In this document: positions 47,600 to 56,776 of the stretch, in pieces
Layout of the letters: each line of letters begins with the position of its first letter
Position numbering within the stretch: the first letter of the stretch is position 1
Origin: Symbiodinium natans
Lineage: Eukaryota > Sar > Dinophyceae > Suessiales > Symbiodiniaceae
DNA: 64,000 bases
Direction: 5' to 3'
Assembly: GCA_905221605.1 (NCBI GenBank)
Contig: CAJNDS010002629.1
Location: forward strand, 273,788 to 337,787
Position numbers and translations under genes: made by a program
Notes under the pieces: generated by a model
Seen by the model: only the letters and a program-made list of their open reading frames with translations
Databases searched by the model: none
Told to the model about the DNA's origin: nothing

Positions 47600-48540
47600 C
47601 CTCAAAAAATCTTACCAAGACTCCAGTTTACAAAATTCAAAAAACCCAAAAAACCCAACCCAAGTGTCGGAATTTTGGAAACTCCAGCGGGAGCCTCAAA
47701 TCCAAAAATCGGGCTCCCGCTCGAGTTTCCAAAATTCCAAAAATCCAAAAAGCCCACCCCAAGGTTTGGATTTGAGGAAACTCGAGCGGGAGCCTCAAAA
47801 TCCAAAAATCCAAAATTCCTCGAGTTTCCAAAAATCCCAACATCCAAAAATTCCAATCCAAGTTTCGGATTTTTGGAAACTCGAGCGGGAGCCTCAAAAT
47901 CCAAAAACCCAAAATTCCTCGAGTTACCAAAATCCAACAATCCAAAAATCCACCCCAAGGTTTGGATTTTTGGAAACTCGAGCGGGAGCACGAATTTTGG
48001 ATTTTGAGGCTCCCGCTCGAGTTTCCAAAAATCCGAAACTTGGCTTGGAATTTTAGGATTTTTGACAACTCGAGCGGGAGCACGAATTTTGGATTTTGAG
48101 GCTCCCGCTCGAGTTTCCAAAAATCCGAAACTTGGGTTGGAATTTTTGGGTTTTTGGATTTTTGGAAACTCGAGGAATTTTGGATTTTTGGATTTTGAGG
48201 CTCCCGCTCGAGTTTCTAAAAAATCCGAAACTTGGGTTGGAATTTTTGGATTTTGGATTTTTGGAAACTCGAGGAATTTTGGATTCCAAAAAACCCACCC
48301 CAAGGCTTGGATTTTTGGAAACTCGAGCGGGAGCCTCAAAATCCAAGAATCGAGCTCCCGCTCGAGTTTCCGACAATCCCAAAATCCAAAAAACCCACCC
48401 CAAGGTTTGGATTTTTGGAAACTCAAGCGGGAGCACGAATTTTGGATTTTGAGGCTCCCGCTCGAGTTTCCAAGAACCCGAAACTTGGGTTGGAATTTTT
48501 GGATTTTGGGTTTTTTGGAAACTCGAGGAATTTTGGAGTG
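47600..48540. repeat. CTCGAG hairpin satellite, about 97-bp period
   Basis: About ten units in which TTTGGAAACTCGAGCGGGAG is followed 20-35 bases later by its reverse complement ending CGCTCGAGTTTCC. Starts of the left arm lie near 47,681, 47,779, 47,876, 47,973, 48,066, 48,166, 48,264, 48,418 and 48,516. Some units lack the GGGAGC part and keep only CTCGAGGAATTTTGG. The symmetry and sparse stops leave long frames open on both strands, including a 341-codon minus-strand frame at 47,602-48,627 reading FLETRAGASKSKNPKFLEFP again and again. I take that frame to be a by-product of the repeat. Confidence 0.85.
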
Positions 48541-48580
48541 TTGGTCTTCCACCCCCTTCCTGCACAGACTGGAAATACAA

Positions 48581-48647
48581 TTCCGGGGTCTGTCGTAGGG
48601 GGGGGGGGGGGGGGGGCGTGACCACATATATATATATATATATATAT
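48581..48647 (-). repeat. right terminal inverted repeat of element 1
   Basis: TTCCGGGGTCTGTCGTA, nineteen G (48,598-48,616), CGTGACCAC, then a TA tract. It is the inverted partner of 46,300-46,358. Its TA tract (48,627-48,648) is also the left edge of the next element. Confidence 0.8.
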
Positions 48648-48680
48648 GGTACCCCCCCCCCCAAAGATCTAGGTATTTTC
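48627..48680 (+). repeat. left terminal inverted repeat of element 2
   Basis: The order is (TA)n, GGTA, eleven C (48,652-48,662), then AAAGATCTAGGTATTTTC. The inverted copy at 51,597-51,638 matches the 18-bp word perfectly, followed by ten G, TAGC and (AT)n. Confidence 0.85.
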
Positions 48681-48691
48681 CTAGTTTTGGG

Positions 48692-48716
48692 ATCTGTTTT
48701 AGGGTTTTAGGGTTGG
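48692..48716 (+). repeat. telomere-like TTTTAGGG words
   Basis: Two TTTTAGGG words followed by TTGGGGG. They are in the opposite orientation to the CCCTAAA patch at 47,538-47,589. Confidence 0.6.
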
Positions 48717-48813
48717 GGGTGGGGGGCTAGCTAAACATGGAAATCTCAATATGGACATGTAAATCTTGATATGTGCGAGTCTTCATATGTGCGTGGTCGC
48801 ATTTTCAAATTGT

Positions 48814-49067
48814 GAGCCCGATTGAAAACGATTGAAACGATTGAAATTCAATCGGGGGCCCGATTGAAAAACGATTGAAACGATTGAAATTCAATCGGAG
48901 ACCGGATTGAAGATTGAAGATTGAAGATTCCCGGAAAGCTTTTTTCTGGGAATCTTCAATCTTCAATCTTCAATCCGGCCCCCGATTGAATTTCAATCGT
49001 TTCAATCGTTTTTCAATCGGGCCCCCGATTGAATTTCAATCGTTTCAATCGTTTTTCAATCGGGTTC
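48814..49067. repeat. near-perfect hairpin, arms of about 119 and 120 bp, 15-base loop
   Basis: The left arm is 48,814-48,932, the loop 48,933-48,947 and the right arm 48,948-49,067. Each arm holds two copies of CCCGATTGAAAAACGATTG and then GATTGAAATTCAATC, plus three GATTGAA units near the loop. Differences between arms are few (for example one missing A and one C/T). The closing stem is GATTCCC with GGGAATC. No coding content. The DNA could extrude as a cruciform, and a transcript would fold into long double-stranded RNA. Confidence 0.9.
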
Positions 49068-49214
49068 ACGTCTTGTAAAGTGTCAGAATTAGCTTTCGTG
49101 ACGTCGCTCAAGATCACGTCTTCGCAGACATTCCACTCGAAATATACTTGACCATTTGTGTTTGTAATACTCGCAATGGCTCGCATCCCAGTGGCTGGCT
49201 CAGTCTTATGGTTT

Positions 49215-49448
49215 TTATTGGTTTTTGCGGTGTTTCGGGAGCGTGGGTCCCACGCTAAAAATCGGTTTTACCGATGTTTTTGAAAGCCTACCTTCAAAAT
49301 AACATCGGTAAAACCAATGTTTTTGAAAGCCTACCTTCAAAAAACATAGGTAAAACCAATGTTATTGAAGGCCTACCTCTAAAAAACATCAGTAAAACCG
49401 ATGTTTCGTGAGCCCATGCTCCCAAAACATCGCAAAAAAACAATAAAA
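49215..49448. repeat. inverted repeat enclosing a tandem of about 50-bp units
   Basis: The left arm (TTTTATTGGTTTTTGCGGTG and onward to GCGTGGG) pairs with 49,414-49,448. Between them are three to four copies of a unit around GGTAAAACCAATGTTTTTG followed by AAAGCCTACCTTC. The left-arm sequence recurs in direct orientation at 49,535-49,570. Confidence 0.75.
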
Positions 49449-49564
49449 AAAAACATGTCAAAAACCATGATTTTCGAAACTAGTGGCTGGGGTGGCCGGC
49501 CGAGTAGTTTCAGAAACCATAGTTTTTATGTTTCTTATTGGTTTTTGCGGTGTTTCGGGATCGT

Positions 49565-51540
49565 GGGCTAAACCTTTAAGCCCTGTAGGCTATACGGTTA
49601 AGGTTTAAAGGTTTAGGGTTGAAAAGTTCAACAGTCAGCCCATAGAGTTTAAACCTTAAGGGTCCTAAACGCTTAACCTTTAAACCCTATAGGCCATAGG
49701 GTTAAGGTTGAAAGGCTTAGGGTTTAAGATTTTGGCATTAAAACACAAGCCCATAGAGCTTAAGCCTTAAGGGTTTAAGGTTTCAGCATTGAAACGATAA
49801 CCCTAAGCCCTTTAGGGTCAGAACCTTGAAGCCCTGTAGGGCTCTAAAACGTTAACAGGGTTTAACCCTATAGGCGTTGAATGTATAAATGCCCAGACAT
49901 TACGCTCTCTTTAACCTTTCAGCCCTATAGGGTCTAAAGGCTTAGGGTATTTCTTAAGCCCTGAGGGTTTAAAACCTTAAGCCCTCAAGGTGGGCTTGGG
50001 TTTAAATGCCTAAATCTTGAATCCTAAACCTTTAAACCTTAACCCTATAGCCTATAGGGTTTAAAGGTTAAGCGTTTAGGCCCCTTAGGGTCTGAACTCT
50101 ATAGGCTTACTTTTAAAACCTAAACCCTTAAACCTTGACCCTATAGCCTATAGGGTCTAAAGGTTAAGCGTTTAGGCCCCTTAAGGTTAAGGGTCCTAAA
50201 CGCTTAACCTTTAAACCCTATAGGCCATAGGGTTAAGGTTGAAAGGCTTAGGGTTTAAGATTTTGGCATTAAAACACAAGCCCATAGAGCTTAAACCTTA
50301 AGGGGGGTCCACAGGCTTAGGGTATTTCTTAAGCCCTGAGGGTTTAAAACCCTAAACCCTTAAGGTGGGCTTGGGTTTAAATGCCTAAATCTTGAATCCT
50401 AAACCTTTAAACCTTAACCCTATAGCCTATAGGGTTTAAAGGTTAAGCGTTTAGGCCCCTTAGGGTCTGAACTCTATAGGCTTACTTTTAAAACCTAAAC
50501 CCTTAAACCTTGACCCTTTTGCCTATAGGGTCTAAAGGTTAAGCGTTTAGGCCCCTTAAGGTTAAGGGTCCTAAACGCTTAACCTTTAAACCCTATAGGC
50601 CATAGGGTTAAGGTTGAAAGGCTTAGGGTTTAAGATTTTGGCATTAAAACACAAGCCCATAGAGCTTAAACCTTAAGGGGGGTCCAAAGGCTTAGGGTCT
50701 TTCTTAAGCCCTGAGGGTTTAAAACCTTAAACCCTTAAGGTGGGCTTGGGTTTAAATGCCTAAATCTTGAATCCTAAACCTTTAAACCTTAACCCTATAG
50801 CCTATAGGGTTTAAAGGTTAAGCGTTTAGGCCCCTTAGGGTCTGAACTCGAGATCTATAGGCTTACTTTTAAAACCTAAACCCTTAAACCTTGACCCTAT
50901 AGCCTATAGGGTCTAAAGGTTAAGCGTTTAGGCCCCTTAAGGTTAAGGGTCCTAAACGCTTAACCTTTAAACCCTATAGGCCATAGGGTTAAGGTTGAAA
51001 GGCTTAGGGTTTAAGATTTTGGCATTAAAACACAAGCCCATAGAGCTTAAACCTTAAGGGGGGTCCACAGGCTTAGGGTATTTCTTAAGCCCTGAGGGTT
51101 TAAAACCCTAAACCCTTAAGGTGGGCTTGGGTTTAAATGCCTAAATCTTGAATCCTAAACCTTTAAACCTTAACCCTATAGCCTATAGGGTTTAAAGGTT
51201 AAGCGTTTAGGCCCCTTAGGGTCTGAACTCTATAGACTTACTTTTAAAACAAAACCCTTCAACCTTGACCCTATAGCCTATAGGGTCTAAAGGTTAAGCG
51301 TTTAGGCCCCTTAAGGCTTTAACTCTATGGGCCTGCTATTGAACTTAAACCCTAAACCATTAAACCTTAGCCCTATAGCCTATAGGGCTTAAAGGTTAAG
51401 TGTTTAGGCCCTGTACGCTAAGATTTACACTCGATGGGCTTAGGTTTAAATGCCTAAATCTTAAGGCCTAAACCTTTTAAGCCTTAACCCAAAAGGGTTT
51501 TACGGTTAAGGGTTCAGGTTTAAATGGCGGTTAAATCTTC
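49565..51540. repeat. higher-order tandem repeat, 375-bp unit, built of CCCTATAG palindromes
   Basis: Full units start at 50,041, 50,416, 50,791 and 51,172 (partial), so the period is 375, 375 and 381; the third unit carries a 6-bp CGAGAT insertion. Units differ at only a few positions. Older, rearranged copies fill 49,565-50,040. Each unit contains an inverted repeat, 50,139-50,184 with 50,187-50,232 in unit 1, whose arms (CCCTATAGCCTATAGGG onward) meet at CCCTTAA-GG-TTAAGGG with a two-base loop. Words such as CCCTAAAC and TTTAGGG recur, so the unit may have grown from telomere-like DNA. Confidence 0.85.
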
Positions 51541-51596
51541 AACTTCACATCGCCTCCGGGCCCATGCAAGTATTCAACTTGATATCGCTAAATCAT

Positions 51597-51638
51597 GAAA
51601 ATACCTAGATCTTTGGGGGGGGGGTAGCATATATATAT
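51597..51638 (-). repeat. right terminal inverted repeat of element 2
   Basis: GAAAATACCTAGATCTTT, ten G (51,615-51,624), TAGC and a short AT tract. It is the exact inverted partner of the 18-bp word at 48,663-48,680. Confidence 0.85.
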
Positions 51639-51689
51639 GAAAGAGCAACCTTTCGGGTCTATTTAACCTCTCTTCTTTTCTATTTAACT

Positions 51690-54655
51690 GATAATTATTT
51701 AAATAATTTAAATTATTTAAATAATTTAAATAAAAACTACAACCCATTTAATTATTTAAATAAGTCGGGTGATTTAAATAATTTAAATGATTTAATTGAG
51801 ACCAATTAAATTATTTAAATTATTTAAATAGTTGAAAGAGGCCCGGGGATTTAAATAATTTAAATAATTTAATTCAGGCGAATTAAATTATTTAAATTGT
51901 TTAAATTGATTAAGGAGGCCGGGGGATTTAAATAATTTAAATAATTTAATTCCGCGCAATTAAATTATTTAAATTATTTAAATTATTTAAATTATTTAAA
52001 GAGGCCGGAGGATTTAAATAATTTAAATAGTTTAATTCGGCCCAATTAAATTATTTAAATTATTTAAATTATTTAAATTAGTAAAATTATTTTAATGCTC
52101 CCAAATCCAGGCTGCGGGCCGGAGTCGCCTGAGGCCGAATTTCCGACCATTTAAATTATTTAAATAATTTAAATAATTTAAATAATTCAAATAATTTAAA
52201 TAATTTAATTCCGGCCAATTAAATTATTTAAATTATTTCAATTATTTAAGGAGGCAGGGGGATTTAAATAATTTAAATAATTTAATTCAGGCCAATTAAA
52301 TTATTTAAATTATTTAAATTATTTAAATTATTTAAATAGGCCGGGGGATTTACATAATTTAAATAATTTAATTCGGCCCAATTAAATTATGTAAATTATT
52401 TAAATTATTTCAATTATTTAAATTATTTAAATTATTTAAATTATTTAAATTATTTAAATGCTCCCAAATCCAGGCTCCGGGCCGGAGTCGCCTGAGGCCG
52501 AATTTCCGACCATTTAAATAATTTAAATAATTATATAATTTAAATAATTTAATTCAGGCCAATTAAATTATTTAAATTATTTAAATTATTTAAATTATTT
52601 AAATAGGCCGGGGGATTTAAATAATTTAAATAATTTAATTCGGCCCAATTAAAATATTTAAATTATTTAAATTATTTAAATTATTTAAATTATTTAAATT
52701 ATTTAAATGCTCCCAAATCCAGGCTCCGGGCCGGAGTCGCCTGAGGCCGAATTTCCGACCATTTAAATTATTTAAATAATTTAAATAATTTAAATAATTT
52801 AAATAATATAATTCAGGCCAATTAAATTATTTAAATTATTTAATTTATTTAAATTATTTAAAGAGGCCGGGGGATTTAAATAATTTAAATAATTTAATTC
52901 GGCCCAATTAAATTATTTAAATTATTTAAATTATTCAAATTATTTAAATTATTAAAATTATTTTAATGCTCCCAAATCCAGGCTGCGGGCCGGAGTCGCC
53001 TGAGGCCGAATTTCCGACCATTTAAATTATTTAAATAATTTAAATAATTTAAATAATTCAAATAATTTAAATAATTTAATTCCGGCCAATTAAATTATTT
53101 AAATTATTTCAATTATTTAAGGAGGCAGGGGGATTTAAATAATTTAAATAATTTAATTCAGGCCAATTAAATTATTTAAATTATTTAAATTATTTAAATT
53201 ATTTAAATGCTCCCAAATCCAGGCTCCGGGCCGGAGTCGCCTGAGGCCGAATTTCCGACCATTTAAATAATTTAAATAATTTAAATAATTTAAATAATTT
53301 AAATAATTTAATTCAGGCCAATTAAATTATTTAAATTATTTAATCTATTTAAATTATTTAAAGAGGCCGGGGGATTTAAATAATTTAAATAATTTAATTC
53401 GGCCCAATTAAATTGTTTTAATTGTTTAAATTATTTAAATTATTTAAATTATTTAAATTATTTAAATTATTTAAATGCTCCCAAATCCAGGCTCCGGGCC
53501 GGAGTCGCCTGAGGCCGAATTTCCGACCATTTAAATTATTTAAATAATTTAATTAATTTAAATAATTTAAATAATTTAAATAATTTAATTCAGGCCAATT
53601 AAATTTTTTCAATTATTTAAATTATTTAAATTATTTAAATAGGCCGGGGGATTTAAATAATTTAAATAGTTTAATTCGGCCCAATTAAATTTTTTAAATT
53701 ATTTAAATTATTTAAATTATTTAAATTATTTAAATTATTTAAATGCTCCCAAATCCAGGCTCCGGGCCGGAGTCGCCTGAGGCCGAATTTCCGACCATTT
53801 AAATAATTTAAATAATTTAAATAATTTAAATAATTTAAATAATTTAAATAATTTAATTCAGGCCAATTAAATTATTTAAATTATTTAATTTATTTAAATT
53901 ATTTAAAGAGGCCGGGGGATTTAAATAATTTAAATAATTTAATTCGGCCCAATTAAATTATTTAAATTATTTAAATTATTTAAATTATTTAAATTATTTA
54001 AATGCTCCCAAATCCAGGCTCCGGGCCGGAGTCGCCTGAGGCCGAATTTCCGACCATTTAAATTATTTAAATAATTTAAATAATTTAAATATTTAAATAA
54101 TTTAAATAATTTAAATAATTTAATTCAGGCCAATTAAATTATTTAAATTATTTAAATTATTTAAATTATTTAAATAGGCCGGGGGATTTACATAATTTAA
54201 ATAATTTAATTCGGCCCAATTAAATTATTTAAATTATTTAAATTATTTAAATTATTAAATTATTTAAATTATTTAAATGCTCCCAAATCCAGGCATCGGG
54301 CCGGAGTCGCCTGAGGCCGAATTTCCGACCATTTAAATTATTTAAATAATTTCAATAATTTAAATAATTTAAATAATTTAATTCAGGCCAATTAAATGAT
54401 TTAAATTTTTTAATTTATTTAAATTATTTAAAGAGGCCGGGGGATTTAAATAATTTAAATAATTTAATTCGGCCCAATTAAATTATTTAAATTATTTAAA
54501 TTATTTAAATTATTTAAATTATTTGAATTATTTAAAGAGGCCGGGGGATTTAAATAATTTAAATAATTTAATTCGGCCCAATTAAATTATTTAAATTATT
54601 TAAATTATTTAAATTATTTCAATTATTTAAATTATTTGAATTATTTAGATTATTT
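51690..54655. repeat. ATTTAAAT palindromic array with 54-bp GC-rich spacer, higher-order unit 241-275 bp
   Basis: Runs of the 9-mer ATTTAAATA or TTATTTAAA are arranged as large dyads around the cores AATTCGGCCCAATT and AATTCAGGCCAATT. A 54-bp GC-rich spacer beginning GCTCCCAAATCC and ending TTTCCGACCAT recurs at 52,097, 52,460, 52,709, 52,968, 53,209, 53,477, 53,745, 54,004 and 54,279. Another junction, GAGGCCGGGGGATTT, separates the two dyads of a unit. The first spacing is 363 bp, the rest 241-275. No coding content. The sequence would melt easily and form cruciforms, and could serve as a matrix-attachment, origin or centromere-like region, but this is inference. Confidence 0.9.
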
Positions 54656-54658
54656 AAA

Positions 54659-55022
54659 TGCTTCCAAATCCAAGCTCTGAGCCCGCAGACTCGCGGCTCG
54701 ATTTGGCCAAATTTTGCCCGCAGACTGCCCGGCAAAATTTGGCCAAATCGAGCGGCGCCTTTCTGAAGGCCCGAAACTATATAAACTCTCGCGGCTCGAT
54801 TTGGCCAAATTTTGCCCGGCAGCCTCCGGGCAAAATTTGGCCAAATCGAGCCGCGCCTTTCTGAAGGCCCGAAACTATATAAACTCTCGCGGCTCGATTT
54901 GGCCAAATTTTTCCCGGCAGCCTCCGGGCAAAATTTAGCCAAGTCGGGCTGCTCTTTGTACGCGATAAGGAATGCGCGGCTCGATTTGGCCAAATTTTGC
55001 CCGGAGGCAATTTTATTGCGCG
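54659..55022. repeat. TTTGGCCAAA dyad satellite, first array (98-bp period)
   Basis: The dyad TCGATTTGGCCAAATTTTGC pairs with its inverse around CCCGGCAGCCTCCGGG. Units start at 54,700, 54,798, 54,896 and 54,982. The linker is TTTCTGAAGGCCCGAAACTA and onward. It interrupts the ATTTAAAT array: a degraded spacer copy lies just left (54,659) and an intact one follows at 55,050. Confidence 0.85.
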
Positions 55023-55190
55023 TATTTAAATTATTTAAATTGTTTAAATGCTCCCAAGTCCAGGCTCTGGGCCGGAGTCGCCTGAGGCCGAATTTCCGAC
55101 CATGTAACTTGTTTAAATTATTTAAATTATTTAAAGAGGCCGGGGGATTTAAATAATTTAATTCAATTCTGTACAATTAATTCAATTAAT
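55023..55190. repeat. ATTTAAAT array remnant with spacer copy
   Basis: This continues the array at 51,690-54,655 beyond the inserted TTTGGCCAAA block. The spacer copy is at 55,050-55,103. Confidence 0.85.
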
Positions 55191-55194
55191 TTAT

Positions 55195-55831
55195 TCTTTT
55201 TGTCACCTTTAATCATCTTCTAATCGGGTCATCGTTTGGATCTTATTTGGAAAGCATCCTTTGTCATAATCATATTCTATCGTTATCACCTTTTTGTTAC
55301 CTTTTTGTTGTAATCTTTTATCATTTTTGTCATATTTTCATCATCTTTTATCATCTTTTAATCGGGTCATCGTTTGGATCTTATTTGGAAAGCATCCTTT
55401 ATCCTAATCATATTCTATCGTTATCACATTTTTGTTATCTTTTTGTTGTAATCTTTTATCATTTTGTCATATTTTTATCATCTTTTATCATCTTTTAATC
55501 GGGTCCTCGTTTGGATCTTGTTTGGAAAGCATCCTTTATCCTAATCATATTCTATCGTTATCACCTTTTGTTATCTTTTTGTTATAATCTTTTATCATCT
55601 TTTTTGTCATCTTTTTATCATCTTTTATCATCTTTTAATCGGGTCATCGTTTGGACTTTGTTTTTGAAAGCATTTTATCTTAATCATCTTCTACCGTTAT
55701 CATCTTTTATCATCTTTTATCATATTTTTGTCATCTTTTATCATCGTTTATCATCTTTCTGTCATCTTTTTGTAGTCGTTTACCATCTTTTTGTCATCTT
55801 TATTATATGTTTCCGTCTTATATCATTATGA
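55195..55831 (+). repeat. T-rich tandem repeat, about 138-bp period
   Basis: Units begin at AATCGGGTCATCGTTTGG, at 55,222, 55,359, 55,497 and 55,637 (spacing 137, 138, 140). Inside are subrepeats of TTTATCATCT about 10-12 bases long. The plus strand is strongly T rich, giving Phe/Leu/Ser/Ile-rich open frames that I do not regard as genes. Confidence 0.85.
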
Positions 55832-56026
55832 TTATGGGGTGAGCAAGGAGTCAAATCGCAAGCCCTGGTCCCTAAGATTTTCGGTTCAGCTTTTATGCCA
55901 AAGAGTTAAATCGCAAACCCAAACCAATTAAATCATTTAAATCCTACGGTCTAATTAAATTATTTAATTGAGGCGTCGGATTTAAATAATTTGATTGGCT
56001 CTGTGCTTGTCTGTACTCACCTCCCA
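55832..56026. other. short unique linker with AATTAAAT words
   Basis: It contains two copies of a CAAATCGCAA-type word, then CATTTAAATCCTACGGTC, which recurs inside the next inverted repeat. Nothing else is supportable. Confidence 0.5.
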
Positions 56027-56199
56027 CCACAATTAAATTAATTTATACGATTTAAACGATTTAAACGATTTAATTGGGTCCAATTAAATCGTTTAAATCC
56101 TACGGTCTAATTAAATTATTTAATTGAGGCGTCGGATTTAAACGATTTAATTGGACCCAATTAAATCGTTTAAATCGTTTAAATTAATTTAATTGTGGG
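56027..56199. repeat. inverted repeat with 65-74-bp arms (CGATTTAAA units)
   Basis: The left arm 56,027-56,100 and right arm 56,134-56,199 run from CCACAATTAAATTAATTTA inward through CGATTTAAA units to TTAATTGGGTCCAATTAAA. The left arm has one extra CGATTTAAA unit. The centre (56,101-56,133) is TACGGTCTAATTAAATTATT and onward to GAGGCGTC. Confidence 0.85.
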
Positions 56200-56236
56200 G
56201 AAACTCAGCCAAGCCATAAACTAAATTATTTAGGTA

Positions 56237-56575
56237 GGGCTGGAGAGGCTGGAGGGGCTGGAGGAACTGGAGGAACCTGGAGGCTGAAGGGATGGGCTGG
56301 AGCTGGAGGGGCTGGAGGGGGCTGGAGGGGGCTGGAGGGGGCTGGAGGGGGCTGGAGGGGCTGGCTGGCTGGAGGGGCTGCTGCAAGGGCTGGAGGGGTT
56401 GGAGAGGCTAGAGGGGCTGGAGGAACTGGAAGAACTGGAGCGGCTGGAGGAACCTGGAGGCTGAAGGGGCGCCTGGAGGGGCTGGCTGGAGGGGCGGGCT
56501 GGAGGGGCTGGCTGGAGGGCTCTGCAGGGGCTGGAGGGGTTGGAGGGGCTGGAGGGGAGGGGCTGGAGGGCTTGT
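56237..56575 (+). repeat. GGCTGGAGG minisatellite (G-rich)
   Basis: About 35 imperfect copies of GGCTGGAGG or GGGCTGGAG. The minus strand gives long Pro/Ser/Ala/Gln frames (up to 181 codons) typical of such repeats and not evidence of a gene. Closely spaced GG and GGGG blocks make G-quadruplex formation plausible. Confidence 0.9.
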
Positions 56576-56776
56576 GCTTTAACCCCTCCTCTCCCCTCCC
56601 CTCCCCTCCCCAATTTTCCACCTCACTTCGCAGAGCGCCACCCCACGCACCGCGTCGCACCTGCAACCTGCTCCCCGACCCCATCACCCCCAACAAGCCC
56701 CCTTGCAACAATTTACTACACCCACACCACTCGCACCTAACCCCTCCTGCCCCTCCACTCCAAACTACCAACCTGA
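56576..56776 (+). repeat. C-rich segment following the G-rich minisatellite
   Basis: Starts with CCCCTCCTCTCCCCTCCCCT and stays C rich for 200 bases. Strand skew therefore flips abruptly from G to C at about 56,575. Confidence 0.7.

Larger units (their letters stand above)
46300..48647. mobile_element. putative non-coding TIR-bounded element 1 (2.35 kb)
   Basis: Defined by the inverted pair at its ends. It encloses the TAGGAATCCTA satellite, the telomere-like patch and the CTCGAG satellite. No transposase is visible, so if mobile it would be non-autonomous. The outermost bases are TA dinucleotides, compatible with insertion into TA sites or a TA microsatellite, but a target-site duplication cannot be read inside a TA tract. 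Alternatively the ends are recombination-prone TA/poly(C) junctions with no transposon history. Confidence 0.4.
48627..51638. mobile_element. putative non-coding TIR-bounded element 2 (3.0 kb)
   Basis: Bounded by the inverted (TA)n, C-run and AAAGATCTAGGTATTTTC motif. It contains in order TTTTAGGG words, a 120-bp-arm hairpin, a tandem block inside an inverted repeat and a 375-bp higher-order array. Its end design equals that of element 1 although the internal words differ, and the two share the TA tract at 48,627-48,648. No protein is encoded. Confidence 0.45.

Noticed and set aside
47602..48627. 341-codon minus-strand open frame, the longest in the window
   Set aside because: It consists entirely of the FLETRAGASKSK / KNPKFLEFPKIQ repeat generated by the 97-bp hairpin satellite. 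Several plus-strand frames are open over the same DNA, and no non-repeat domain is present.
56226..56771. 181-codon Pro/Ser/Gln-rich minus-strand frame
   Set aside because: It is a translation of the GGCTGGAGG minisatellite. No unique sequence supports a gene.
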